Part shown: positions 1 through 7,919 of the stretch, piece after piece
Layout of the letters: the number at the start of each line of letters is the position of its first letter
Numbering within the stretch: the stretch's first letter is position 1
Source of the DNA: Bacteroidota bacterium
Lineage (GTDB): Bacteria > Bacteroidota > Bacteroidia > Bacteroidales > GCA-2748055
Direction: 5' to 3'
DNA: 15,665 nt
Assembly (NCBI GenBank): GCA_030642565.1
Contig: DAOWNM010000022.1
Coordinates: forward strand, 1 to 15,665
Program-made: the position numbers and the translations under genes
The notes under the pieces: generated by a model
What the model saw: the letters and a program-made list of their open reading frames with translations, nothing else
The model's database searches: none
Told to the model about the DNA's origin: nothing

Positions 1-158
1 AAAAGAAATTTGAGGTGGGATTGGTAAACACTGTCGATTACAACATGTCTAAGAATCAGCTGATTGCCACACAATCTGACCTGCTCCAGGCTAAATATGA
101 TTTTATTTTCAAAACAAAAATTCTCAATTTCTATCAAGGAGAACCCATCACACTTTAA
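1..158 (+). CDS. TolC-family outer membrane efflux protein, C-terminal end only
   Basis: This is the last 51 codons of a gene that begins before the window; the frame reads from base 3 to TAA at 156-158. The visible residues (…FEVGLVNTVDYNMSKNQL…, then LLQAKYDFIFKTKILNFYQG) match the end of the second structural repeat of TolC-type outer membrane factors, where an F(E/R)xGLVNxxDY-like segment opens the final long helix and a Q(A/S)KYDFIFxxKIL(N/D)FYxG-like segment closes it. Such proteins form the trimeric outer-membrane exit duct of tripartite efflux systems. The next gene starts only 12 bases downstream and encodes a MacA/HlyD-type adaptor, the expected partner. The family call is fairly secure although most of the protein is not visible. 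The substrate cannot be inferred. Confidence 0.8.
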   Translation, partial: KKFEVGLVNTVDYNMSKNQLIATQSDLLQAKYDFIFKTKILNFYQGEPITL

Positions 159-170
159 CATTCCAAATCA

Positions 171-1520
171 ATGAAATCAAAAAGATTAATCATCATCATA
201 GGCATCTCAGCTGTAGTGCTCTTAGGCGTACTTGCTATTGGGAAAAAACAGGGCTGGTTCGGAAACGAGGGATACCTCAAGGTTGCTGTTGAAACTGGTA
301 TTGAAAGAGAGATTGTAGAGATCATCACCGCCAATGGGAAAATCCAGCCCGAAACAGAGGTGACCATCTCTCCCGATGTATCGGGCGAAATCGTGGATCT
401 TATGGTTAAAGAGGGAGACGAGGTAAAAAAAGGTCAATACCTGCTTAAAATCAAGCCGGAGGCCTACCAGATGGCACGGAACCGGGCCGAAGCTTCACTA
501 AACAATGCCAGGGCCAGGCAAAAGCAGGCAGAGGCCCAATTGGAGATGGCCAATCTTGACTATAAAAGAAACAAACAGCTTTACGAAGACGAGGCCATTT
601 CAACCTCAGAAATTGAACAATCCCTCACCTCTTACAATACATCGCTTGCTGAAAAAGAAGCCTCTGAGTTTTCGGTTATGAGTGCACAGGCTACCCTGGA
701 CGAAGCGGATGAGAGCCTGACCAAAACCTCTATTTACGCTCCTATGGCCGGTACAGTATCGAGCCTCTCTGTTGAACTGGGAGAGCGCGTGGTAGGAACA
801 TCCATGATGTCGGGGACAGAGATGCTCCGCATTGCGAACCTGAACCGGATGGAGGTGGAAGTGGAAGTAAATGAGAACGATATTGTTCGGGTAACTAACC
901 ACGATACTGCTCTCATCGAGGTGGATGCATATCCCGACACCCGGTTTAAGGGTGTGGTTTCCGAAATTCCGGTCTCTGCAAATATCATGGGGGTAACTAC
1001 CGACCAGGTAACCAATTTTATGGTAAAGATCCTGCTCCTTCCTGAATCATACGAAGATAAAATTTCCGAAACCAATCCATACCCGCTGCGTCCGGGCATG
1101 TCTGCCACAGCAGATATACAGACGGACCGCAGAACTGGTATATATTCGATTCCCATCCAGGCGGTTACTACAAGAATGGATACAACGGGAACAGCTTCTC
1201 ACAAAGAGGAGCAGCAAATCGGCCAGGTAAGTTCGGACGGATCTGTCAGTAACGTCACTCTGCCATCCGATGCAAAACCCACCAGCGATGAGCCCATGGT
1301 TGTGGTATTTGTCGTATCGGAAGGGAAAGCCTGGATGAAACAGGTAAAGACAGGTATCCAGGACAATAACTATATTGAAATTACCGAGGGTCTCGATACC
1401 GAAGCTGAAATCATTATAGCCCCCTATTCGGCCATTTCACGACAGCTGAAGAATGAACTGCTTGTGGAAATCGTTACTGAGGAAGAGCTCTTTGCAGGTG
1501 ATAAAAAGAGAAAGGATTAA
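171..1520 (+). CDS. MacA/HlyD-type periplasmic adaptor subunit of an efflux transporter
   Basis: Membrane-fusion (adaptor) protein of 449 residues linking an inner-membrane transporter to a TolC-type duct. Residues 5-24 form one hydrophobic N-terminal membrane anchor. Residues about 60-95 and 185-222 form the split lipoyl/biotinyl-like domain (VSGEIVDLMVKEGDEVKKGQ; APMAGTVSSLSVELGERVVG). Residues about 96-185 are an Ala/Glu/Gln-rich coiled-coil hairpin. Residues about 225-320 look like the beta-barrel domain, and the rest is membrane-proximal. A polar Ser/Thr/Gly-rich stretch (about 335-375) interrupts the C-terminal domain and is probably a flexible loop. The gene sits 12 bases after the TolC-like gene and 6 bases before tsaB, so co-transcription is likely. 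No ATPase or permease follows, so the inner-membrane component is presumably upstream of the window. The adaptor resembles MacA (ABC-linked) more than AcrA, but this cannot be settled without that partner. Confidence 0.9.
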   Translation: MKSKRLIIIIGISAVVLLGVLAIGKKQGWFGNEGYLKVAVETGIEREIVEIITANGKIQPETEVTISPDVSGEIVDLMVKEGDEVKKGQYLLKIKPEAYQMARNRAEASLNNARARQKQAEAQLEMANLDYKRNKQLYEDEAISTSEIEQSLTSYNTSLAEKEASEFSVMSAQATLDEADESLTKTSIYAPMAGTVSSLSVELGERVVGTSMMSGTEMLRIANLNRMEVEVEVNENDIVRVTNHDTALIEVDAYPDTRFKGVVSEIPVSANIMGVTTDQVTNFMVKILLLPESYEDKISETNPYPLRPGMSATADIQTDRRTGIYSIPIQAVTTRMDTTGTASHKEEQQIGQVSSDGSVSNVTLPSDAKPTSDEPMVVVFVVSEGKAWMKQVKTGIQDNNYIEITEGLDTEAEIIIAPYSAISRQLKNELLVEIVTEEELFAGDKKRKD

Positions 1521-1526
1521 CAGAGA

Positions 1527-2246
1527 ATGACCGAACCCCTTATCCTGCATATTGAGACTGCCACCGATATTTGTTCGGCTGCACTTTCAGAAGGGGAACG
1601 GCAACTTTCGCTCGTCGAAAGCAGCCAGGAACGGTCTCATGCTAAGCTGTTAAATGCTTTTATCAGACAATCGATGGCCGATGCCCGAAAGGAGTTCAAA
1701 GATCTCGATGGTATTGCGGTAAGCAAAGGTCCGGGATCCTATACGGGTTTAAGAATAGGGGTCTCTACAGCCAAAGGCCTTGCTTATGCCCTTGAAATAC
1801 CTTTGCTGGCCTCGGGTACGCTGGAGAATATGGCCAGCGGTGCAGCATCGAACGCTGCAGTAAAAAAGCTGATAGCATTGCATGACGATCAGTTGCTGCT
1901 CTGTCCTATGCTGGACGCCCGGAGAATGGAGGTATACGCAGGATTCTACACCACAAAAAACAGCCTGTTCAGAGAGGTGTCGGCCGACATTATTGAAGGA
2001 GATAGTTACCATAAGATCCTTGAATCACATCCTGTTTGCTTCTTCGGAAACGGGGTTGAGAAATGTAAAGCGGTCCTGTATCATTCAAACGCACATTTCA
2101 TTGATGGAATCAATCCCACGGCAACAGCGATGATTGCCCCGGTACTCAAAAAATATCATCAAAAACAGTTTGAAGATGTGGCCTATTTCGAACCCTTTTA
2201 CCTGAAAGAGTTCATTGCTACGGTACCAAAGAAAAAGGTGCTGTAG
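1527..2246 (+). CDS. tsaB: tRNA N6-threonylcarbamoyladenosine complex subunit TsaB
   Basis: TsaB is the non-catalytic, ASKHA-fold partner of TsaD in the complex that puts the threonylcarbamoyl group on A37 of ANN-decoding tRNAs (t6A). Seen in the 239-residue protein: an N-terminal ILHIETATD strand-loop (6-14) replacing the phosphate-binding loop, SHAKLL (38-42 region), the family hallmark KGPGSYTGLRIGVSTAKGLA (67-86), and a LDARRMEVYAGFY segment (129-141). The length matches the family's long type (about 220-240). The start codon follows the adaptor stop by 6 bases (CAGAGA, a weak purine-rich site), so translation probably benefits from the upstream gene. tsaD, tsaE and tsaC are not in this window. 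The C-terminus ends with a short Lys-rich tail, PKKKVL. Identification is secure. Confidence 0.96.
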   Translation: MTEPLILHIETATDICSAALSEGERQLSLVESSQERSHAKLLNAFIRQSMADARKEFKDLDGIAVSKGPGSYTGLRIGVSTAKGLAYALEIPLLASGTLENMASGAASNAAVKKLIALHDDQLLLCPMLDARRMEVYAGFYTTKNSLFREVSADIIEGDSYHKILESHPVCFFGNGVEKCKAVLYHSNAHFIDGINPTATAMIAPVLKKYHQKQFEDVAYFEPFYLKEFIATVPKKKVL

Positions 2247-2274
2247 TCTGAACAACAATCAAATAATATATTGA

Positions 2275-2282
2275 TATATTTA
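2275..2282 (+). promoter_or_regulatory. Possible -7 box upstream of efp
   Basis: The 53-base gap between tsaB and efp is very AT-rich. It contains TATATTTA, one mismatch from the Bacteroidota -7 consensus TAnnTTTG, ending 17 bases before the efp ATG. I see no matching TTTG element about 19-21 bases further upstream, so this is a weak candidate. It would let efp be transcribed independently of the efflux/tsaB genes. Confidence 0.2.
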
Positions 2283-2299
2283 CATAATAAACAGACCAA

Positions 2300-2869
2300 A
2301 TGGCTTCGACATCAGATTTTAGAAACGGATTGTGCCTTGAATTCAATAACGACCTCTATACCATCGTCCAATTTCAACATGTAAAGCCCGGAAAGGGTCC
2401 TGCATTTGTAAGGACCAAGATGAAGAGCCTGACCTCTGGTAAGGTGATTGAGAATACTTTTTCGGCGGGGGTAAAGGTAAATACAGCAAGGGTTGAGAGA
2501 AGGCCATACCAGTACCTCTATACAGACGACATGGGTGTTAACTTCATGCACCTGGAGACCTTTGAGCAGATCTCCATACAGCCCGACATGATTGCAAATG
2601 TCGACCTTATGAAGGAGGGTCAGTCTGTGGAAATTGTGGTACATGCCGATACTGAAACACCTCTTACTGTAGACCTGCCTCCCTTTGTAGAGCTTAAGGT
2701 GACCTATACCGAACCGGGGGAAAAAGGGAACACGGCCTCTTCCTCGGCCCAGAAACCGGCAGAGCTGGAGACTGGTGCCAAGATCATGGTACCGCTATTT
2801 ATCGATACCGGGGAGATGATCAAAGTTGATACAAGGGATCGTTCCTACTCTGAAAGGGTGAAAAAATAG
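2300..2869 (+). CDS. efp: Translation elongation factor P
   Basis: EF-P binds ribosomes stalled at consecutive prolines and stimulates peptide-bond formation. The 189-residue protein has the standard three-domain layout: a KOW-like N-terminal domain (1-63), an OB domain (about 67-128), and a C-terminal OB domain (about 130-187) ending in the family signature around DTGEMIKVDTRDRSYSERV. The tip loop that reaches the peptidyl-transferase centre reads KPGKGPAF, with lysine at residue 32. It is therefore the lysine type, not the arginine type that EarP rhamnosylates. Whether Lys32 is modified (as by EpmA/EpmB) cannot be told; no modification gene is visible nearby. Neighbours are tsaB upstream, another translation-fidelity gene, and a PP2C phosphatase 15 bases downstream. 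Identification is secure. Confidence 0.97.
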   Translation: MASTSDFRNGLCLEFNNDLYTIVQFQHVKPGKGPAFVRTKMKSLTSGKVIENTFSAGVKVNTARVERRPYQYLYTDDMGVNFMHLETFEQISIQPDMIANVDLMKEGQSVEIVVHADTETPLTVDLPPFVELKVTYTEPGEKGNTASSSAQKPAELETGAKIMVPLFIDTGEMIKVDTRDRSYSERVKK

Positions 2870-2884
2870 GGCAAAAACTTCTGT

Positions 2885-4129
2885 ATGGGTAAATTTTCTG
2901 AAAACCGGCTCAAGCTATCCACATTCAAGTTGAATGCATTGCTGGATATCACACTGGCAATCAACGACAATGTATCGACCAGTGAATTAATCCGCCGGTA
3001 TGAGAAATTGCTCACCGACGATCTGGATATCGGGAAGGTCATCGTTCTGAAATTATCAGATAAGTGGGAGTGCCTGCTTAACTCGGGATTCGGACACAGG
3101 TTTTTTGAGAAGGTAAATATGGAGCGGGATCTCCTGCCCTTTGAAGAGATCTCATTTATTACATCAGAACCGCAACACTTTCCCGAGCTGGTGGATATTG
3201 TCATCCCTGTATCACACAAGGACGAATCCATCGCTTTTGTATTGATTGGCGACATAGAGGAGGAGGGTGAAGGGGTCAGCCCCATTATTAAACATCTTCG
3301 CTTTATCCAGACCCTCTCAAACATCATCACTGTTGCTATTGAGAACAAAAGGTTGTTCCAGGAGACACTTCGCCAGGAAGCATTGAAACGGGAGATGGAA
3401 CTGGCCAGCAAGATGCAGACCATGCTGATCCCGGCCAATGAGAAGCTTCCCTCCAATGAGCATATCTGCATAAAAGCCTTTTACCATCCTCACTTTGAGG
3501 TGGGTGGGGACTACTACGATGTGATTCAGCTCAGTAAAGAGGAGGTGGGACTCTGTATTGCAGATGTATCCGGAAAGGGGATCTCAGCAGCCATCCTGAT
3601 GTCCAACTTCCAGGCCAACCTGCGTGCCCTGTTTACCGCCGAACACAGTCTTACCGATACCCTGCACCGACTGAATACGAGTGTGATGAACAGTGCCAAA
3701 GGAGAGAAATTTATTACACTCTTTATAGCCAGATATCACTATAAAACAAGGGAATTAAAGTATGTAAATGCGGGTCACAACCCGCCTCTGCTATATAAGC
3801 CAGGGTCAAAAAAGCTAACACAGCTCGCCAGTGGTTGTGTGGGGATGGGCATGCTGGACGATCTTCCGTTTGTAAACGAAGCAGTGATCACAATAGAAGA
3901 ACCTGCTAAACTATTCTGCTATACCGATGGCCTGGTAGAGGTCATTCAGGACTCGGGTATTGAATTTGGAACAGAGAACCTGGAAAAGGAGCTTACCAAT
4001 AACAGTCCGCTTGAAGAGAATATTCAGACCATTATTGAAAATCAAAAAATCCTGGAGGGTTCTGCTGCAATCTTCGATGATATCTCCATTATTGGAGCAC
4101 AATTTCCAGGGGAAAAAGGGTTCAGTTAG
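2885..4129 (+). CDS. SpoIIE/RsbU-like PP2C serine phosphatase with N-terminal GAF-like sensor
   Basis: A 414-residue predicted cytoplasmic protein. Residues about 15-155 look like a GAF-type sensory domain (alternating strands and helices, ending IITVAIENKRLFQE). A helical linker (157-185, …MELASKMQTMLIP) is typical of the joint preceding RsbU-type phosphatase domains. Residues about 190-405 are the PP2C/SpoIIE domain, with metal-binding motifs GGDYYD (207-212), ADVSGKGISAA (226-236), NAGHNPPLL (295-303), YTDGL (346-350) and FDDIS (397-401). All expected acidic residues are present, so it should be active. Family members dephosphorylate phosphoserine on anti-sigma-factor antagonists in partner-switching cascades. 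No STAS antagonist or HPK-like anti-sigma kinase gene is in the window, so its target is unknown. It lies 15 bases after efp, and its stop codon overlaps that of the convergent ligase gene. Confidence 0.92.
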   Translation: MGKFSENRLKLSTFKLNALLDITLAINDNVSTSELIRRYEKLLTDDLDIGKVIVLKLSDKWECLLNSGFGHRFFEKVNMERDLLPFEEISFITSEPQHFPELVDIVIPVSHKDESIAFVLIGDIEEEGEGVSPIIKHLRFIQTLSNIITVAIENKRLFQETLRQEALKREMELASKMQTMLIPANEKLPSNEHICIKAFYHPHFEVGGDYYDVIQLSKEEVGLCIADVSGKGISAAILMSNFQANLRALFTAEHSLTDTLHRLNTSVMNSAKGEKFITLFIARYHYKTRELKYVNAGHNPPLLYKPGSKKLTQLASGCVGMGMLDDLPFVNEAVITIEEPAKLFCYTDGLVEVIQDSGIEFGTENLEKELTNNSPLEENIQTIIENQKILEGSAAIFDDISIIGAQFPGEKGFS

Positions 4130-5589
4130 ACCATCGTTTTATCCTCCTCGGGTAGATCCCGGTGGTAGATGTCCATGGCCACCAGCATGGCGGTATATCC
4201 CCAGAAAAGGACCGAAATTTTATCTGTATCAAGGAAATTATTAAGCACTCCGTGCAGATAATAGGATACCAGTCCCACCAGCACTGCCAGGGAGAAGATC
4301 CTGATGGTACGCCTCTTTGATCTGAAATATACCCGGATGCCCGTATAGATAGTGGTTCCAACTACCAACAAAACAGTTAGCAAACCAAAAACACCAGCTT
4401 CTGCCAACGGCCCTAGGTACTCACTGTGTGCATTTCCCATGGTACCAAAATCGGTGCTGATCCGGGTTTTTTCATAGGAACGCTGATAGCGGCCATACTC
4501 AAACTGGTAGGTTCCCGGACCAAACCCGAAAAGTGGTTTGTCTTTCCACATCCGGAGGGCACAGCTCCAACGGTTAAGCCTTTCAAGGTTGGATTGATCG
4601 GTGGAAATATTTGAGATGGATTGTACATGTTCTGTGAATTCGCCGGAAGACTCTACACGGTTCTGCTCAAGTTTTACCATCATATCTGTCCTGACAGAAA
4701 GGAACAGGCCCGACAGGATGACTGCCGCCACCAGCACAATCTCAAAACGAATTTTCAATTTGAGAATGGCCCAAAATCCAACCGAGGCCAGTATACTCAC
4801 CCAGGTGGCCCTTGTATAAGAGACTACTGTGGCAAAAATAAACAGCAGCATCAGCAACACCATCAGGAACCGGGTATTGATATCCTCCCGCTTGATAAAC
4901 AGGAAGAGAGCCACCAGGACGGGCAGAATGAAGCCCATGGTTGCGCCGTAAGAGGTATGGTCCTTGTAAAACGGAGAGGCCGCACGATGCGCCATCACCT
5001 GGTTATCCAGTCCGTACTGCATGTGGTTGATCAGGGTATAGATAATCACTCCCGAAAATGCAATAATAAAGAGCCACACATAGGTATGCATGTGCTTCTC
5101 TTTTCTGAACAGCTGCGTCGCCAGCAGGTAGAAGCCCACAATAAACCAGAGTCTTGAAGCAAGCATCTTAAAGGAGACCAGCATGTCGGTGCTTGTGAGA
5201 CAGGTGATAAACAACCAGCCCAAATGAAAATAGATGGCCAGGGTAACAGGGTGCCGGAGTACCTTCAGATCGATCCTGTCGCCCATCAGGTACTTCACCA
5301 TGTAGAGCAGCAGTAACCCTGCCAGCAATGGCTCAGTAGGAAGGTACATATCGATGGAAAGACCCTCAATCAATCTGCTCAGTGGTACGGAAACCGGGAC
5401 GAAAAATACTATGACCAAGAGATACTTATCTACTGCAACAATAGCAAGGGCCAGGAACAACAGTACAGCAGGAACCAGGGGAATATAGAAGATTTCCAAC
5501 GCAAGCATGATACTGTTCAATGCTACGAAAGAGATCAGGATCCCCCAAAGAAGAGCCTTCGGATACCTTTCCTTGATTCCGTTTATCAT
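4126..5589 (-). CDS. O-antigen ligase/polymerase family membrane protein (Wzy_C)
   Basis: A 487-residue polytopic protein with roughly a dozen hydrophobic segments across 12-475 and one large extracytoplasmic loop at about 300-400. That loop carries the Wzy_C/WaaL signatures: SYTRATWV (257-264) just before it; NRWSCALRMWKDKPLFGFGPGTY (339-361); and NAHSEYLGPLAEAGVFGLL (386-404), whose HxxxxxLAExG pattern contains the conserved histidine (388) needed by ligases. The family joins or polymerises undecaprenyl-linked sugar chains at the outer face of the inner membrane. The sequence alone cannot separate a lipopolysaccharide ligase from an exopolysaccharide polymerase or protein O-glycosylase. Its ATG overlaps the stop of the Wzz-like gene by 4 bases (ATGA), so the two are translationally coupled, which favours a polymer-length role. 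The 3' end overlaps the convergent PP2C stop. Confidence 0.9.
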   Translation of the reverse strand: MINGIKERYPKALLWGILISFVALNSIMLALEIFYIPLVPAVLLFLALAIVAVDKYLLVIVFFVPVSVPLSRLIEGLSIDMYLPTEPLLAGLLLLYMVKYLMGDRIDLKVLRHPVTLAIYFHLGWLFITCLTSTDMLVSFKMLASRLWFIVGFYLLATQLFRKEKHMHTYVWLFIIAFSGVIIYTLINHMQYGLDNQVMAHRAASPFYKDHTSYGATMGFILPVLVALFLFIKREDINTRFLMVLLMLLFIFATVVSYTRATWVSILASVGFWAILKLKIRFEIVLVAAVILSGLFLSVRTDMMVKLEQNRVESSGEFTEHVQSISNISTDQSNLERLNRWSCALRMWKDKPLFGFGPGTYQFEYGRYQRSYEKTRISTDFGTMGNAHSEYLGPLAEAGVFGLLTVLLVVGTTIYTGIRVYFRSKRRTIRIFSLAVLVGLVSYYLHGVLNNFLDTDKISVLFWGYTAMLVAMDIYHRDLPEEDKTMV

Positions 5590-6557
5590 TTCTCTTCCTG
5601 AATAGCCACCCTGGCCCTGACCTTATCGATGATAATCAGTACAATCAATGCAAACAAGAGTGAAGCAAAAGTGGATACAATAACAATCAACGATTTTTTC
5701 GGATAGGCCTTTTTCTCTGATGGAAAAGCCTGTTCAACTACAAACTTATGGGGCAGGTTCTGTTCGGCTTCAAGCCTGGCCTCCTTAAACCTGAGATTCA
5801 GATCAGAGACCAGGGCGGTTTCATAACGGAGCATATTCATCATTGTAATATAGAGGGCCCCGTTTTCCGAAATGGCTTTGATCAGGTTATTTGTCGGATC
5901 CCCGCTGGTCTTCAGGTTTTGGGAGACCTGTTCACTCAACAAATTCATGGAATCCCTTAATATTGCAAGATTATGAGCGGCCTCCAGGTACTCCTTTTCT
6001 ACCAGGTGGAATGCCTCCCAGGCACGCTCTTTTTTCATACTGTTGTACACTGTATCCACCAGGTTGGAAATATCATTGGCAATATTTGCTGCATACTCCG
6101 GATCCCTGTCCATCACCGAAACCTCCACCGACATGTACTCTGTGAGACGAAAATTGATGTTGGACTTATACTCTTCATAAAGCCGGGTTAAGGGATATTT
6201 TTCATCGGGCTTTATCTCATAATGTTCCATCAGGTTGTACTTCTGAATAATCCGTGCACGAATCGGTTCTGAATTCAGAATCTGCAGGAGCTGTTCAGCT
6301 TGCTCCTCCTCTCCAAAACCATGCACATTCTGTCTTCCTGAATAGTTCTGCGAAAGCAGGTCCTTGGAGATCGATGCATTGGAGGCAGGAAACATGATGA
6401 CTGATGACTGGAACATGGGGGTGATCAGCACCGAAATAATGATGGAGGCAATTCCTGCCATCAAGCCAACCCCTGTCAAGATTGCCCGTTTCTTCCAGAT
6501 ATAGATTAAAAGATCGACTGAACTGAAATTGTAACTTGGTTGCTTCGCGTTTTCCAT
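5586..6557 (-). CDS. Wzz-type polysaccharide chain-length determinant / co-polymerase
   Basis: A 323-residue protein with the classic Wzz architecture. There is a short cytoplasmic N-terminus, a first membrane helix at about 26-46, and a periplasmic domain of about 240 residues with a long coiled-coil stretch (roughly 165-265). A proline-containing segment, AFPSEKKAYPKKSL (278-291), leads into the second membrane helix (about 290-311). The family forms periplasmic oligomers that set the length of chains made by a Wzy polymerase. No C-terminal tyrosine-kinase (BY-kinase) domain or Walker motif is present, so this is the kinase-less type. The gene starts 11 bases after tyrS and overlaps the ligase by 4 bases. 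The Wzz call is good; which glycan it controls is unknown. Confidence 0.88.
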   Translation of the reverse strand: MENAKQPSYNFSSVDLLIYIWKKRAILTGVGLMAGIASIIISVLITPMFQSSVIMFPASNASISKDLLSQNYSGRQNVHGFGEEEQAEQLLQILNSEPIRARIIQKYNLMEHYEIKPDEKYPLTRLYEEYKSNINFRLTEYMSVEVSVMDRDPEYAANIANDISNLVDTVYNSMKKERAWEAFHLVEKEYLEAAHNLAILRDSMNLLSEQVSQNLKTSGDPTNNLIKAISENGALYITMMNMLRYETALVSDLNLRFKEARLEAEQNLPHKFVVEQAFPSEKKAYPKKSLIVIVSTFASLLFALIVLIIIDKVRARVAIQEEK

Positions 6558-6568
6558 ATCAATGCATG

Positions 6569-7882
6569 TTATTGTTCTTTAACCCTTATCAGGTAGTAAT
6601 TCTTTTTCCCTTTTTGAACCAACAGATACTTGTTATTGATGAAATCTTCGCCGGTTATACGCTGGTCAGGTCCGGATAACTTCTGTTTGTTAATACTCAC
6701 ACCTCCTCCGGCTATCATGCGTCTGGCCTCTCCCTTGGAGTTAAAAACACCCGTTTCCACTGCCAGAAGATCCAGGATATTCTGATCCATATCTGACGAA
6801 GAGATCTCGAACTGAGGCACTCCCTCAAAAACAGAGAGAAAGAGATCCTCCCTGATCTTCTTCAGCGATTCGGTGGTGCCTTCTCCAAAAAGAATACCTG
6901 AGGCTTCCACAGCCATATCATACTCTTCGCGGGAGTGCACCATAACGGTGAGCTCCTGGGCAAGTTTCTTCTGCAAGAGGCGAATATGTGGTGCCTCAAC
7001 ATGCTCTGCAACCAGGGCTTCGATCTCTTTCCGTGTAAGCATTGTAAATATCTTCAGGTATTTCTCAGCATCCTCATCTGAAACATTGAGCCAGAACTGA
7101 TAAAACTTGTACGGAGTGGTCCGAACCGGATCGAGCCAGACATTGCCCTCCTCTGTCTTACCAAATTTTCCGCCATCCGATTTGGTTATCAGTGGCCATG
7201 TGAGAGCATATGCCTCTCCCCTTTCAATGCGCCTGATCAACTCGGTTCCTGTCACAATATTTCCCCACTGGTCTGAGCCGCCCATTTGCAGCTTGCACTG
7301 GTAATCGCGGTAGAGTACCTGGAAATCGTATCCCTGTACCAGCTGGTAAGTAAATTCAGTAAATGACATACCCGACTTGCTGTCAGAGCCAAGCCTCTTC
7401 TTTACTGAATCCTTTGCTATCATGTAGTTGACAGTAATATGTTTGCCAATATCCCTAATAAACCCCAGGAAAGAGAACTCCTTCATCCAGTCGTAGTTGT
7501 TCACCATAAAGGCCCTGTTTGAGGCCTCCGTTTCAAAATCGAGAAACCTGGAAATCTGCTTTTTCAAAGCCTCCTGATTCTTTCTGAGCGTAGGCTCATC
7601 GATCAGGTTACGCTCCTGCGACTTCCCGCTGGGATCGCCAATCATTCCAGTGGCACCTCCCAGCAGTGCAATGGGCCTGTGCCCTGCATGTTGTAAGCGT
7701 TTCAGCATCATCACACCCACCATATGGCCAATATGGAGCGAATCGGCTGTGGGATCGATCCCCACATAGACCGTTACCTGTTCCCTGACCAGTAACTCCT
7801 CTGTACCTGGCATAATATCGTGGATCATTCCCCTCCACTTCAACTCATCAACCAGATTCTTATCTACAGTGATCTCTCCCAT
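6569..7882 (-). CDS. tyrS: Tyrosine--tRNA ligase
   Basis: Class I aminoacyl-tRNA synthetase charging tRNA-Tyr. Its 437 residues are the normal bacterial TyrRS length. Visible motifs are: YVGIDPTADSLHIGH (39-53) with HIGH at 50-53; the tyrosine-binding region around QMGGSDQWGNI (199-209); and the KMSKS-equivalent KFGKT (239-243) followed by EEGNVWLDP, typical of the bacterial TyrZ/TyrS type. The C-terminal S4-like RNA-binding domain occupies about 370-430 (FNSKGEARRMIAGGGVSIN). The start ATG at 7882 gives a normal N-terminus. It lies 37 bases downstream of cvpA and 11 bases upstream of the Wzz-like gene, so it appears to be in one transcription unit with surface-polysaccharide genes. I see no T-box-like leader, as expected for this phylum. 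Identification is secure. Confidence 0.97.
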   Translation of the reverse strand: MGEITVDKNLVDELKWRGMIHDIMPGTEELLVREQVTVYVGIDPTADSLHIGHMVGVMMLKRLQHAGHRPIALLGGATGMIGDPSGKSQERNLIDEPTLRKNQEALKKQISRFLDFETEASNRAFMVNNYDWMKEFSFLGFIRDIGKHITVNYMIAKDSVKKRLGSDSKSGMSFTEFTYQLVQGYDFQVLYRDYQCKLQMGGSDQWGNIVTGTELIRRIERGEAYALTWPLITKSDGGKFGKTEEGNVWLDPVRTTPYKFYQFWLNVSDEDAEKYLKIFTMLTRKEIEALVAEHVEAPHIRLLQKKLAQELTVMVHSREEYDMAVEASGILFGEGTTESLKKIREDLFLSVFEGVPQFEISSSDMDQNILDLLAVETGVFNSKGEARRMIAGGGVSINKQKLSGPDQRITGEDFINNKYLLVQKGKKNYYLIRVKEQ

Positions 7883-7919
7883 TTGCTAATCCATTAACTT
7901 ACTAACCCATTAACCTTCA

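Noticed and set aside
734..1156. Open frame of 140 codons on the - strand opposite the efflux adaptor
   Set aside because: Ser/Thr/Arg-rich with no recognisable domain, lying wholly within the well-supported adaptor gene.
2653..2690. Proline pair in EF-P (LPPF) as an autoregulatory stall site
   Set aside because: A single Pro-Pro followed by Phe is a weak stall context and sits in a normally proline-containing family position. There is not enough to propose autoregulation.
2845..3471. Long open frame (208 codons) on the - strand opposite the PP2C gene
   Set aside because: Its product is Ser/Arg/Ile-rich without domain features, and the + strand frame has complete PP2C motifs. It is an antisense shadow.
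4621..5157. Open frame of 178 codons on the + strand opposite the O-antigen ligase gene
   Set aside because: The product is His/Gln-rich and low in hydrophobic residues, as expected from the complement of a membrane-protein gene. The opposite strand carries clear Wzy_C motifs.
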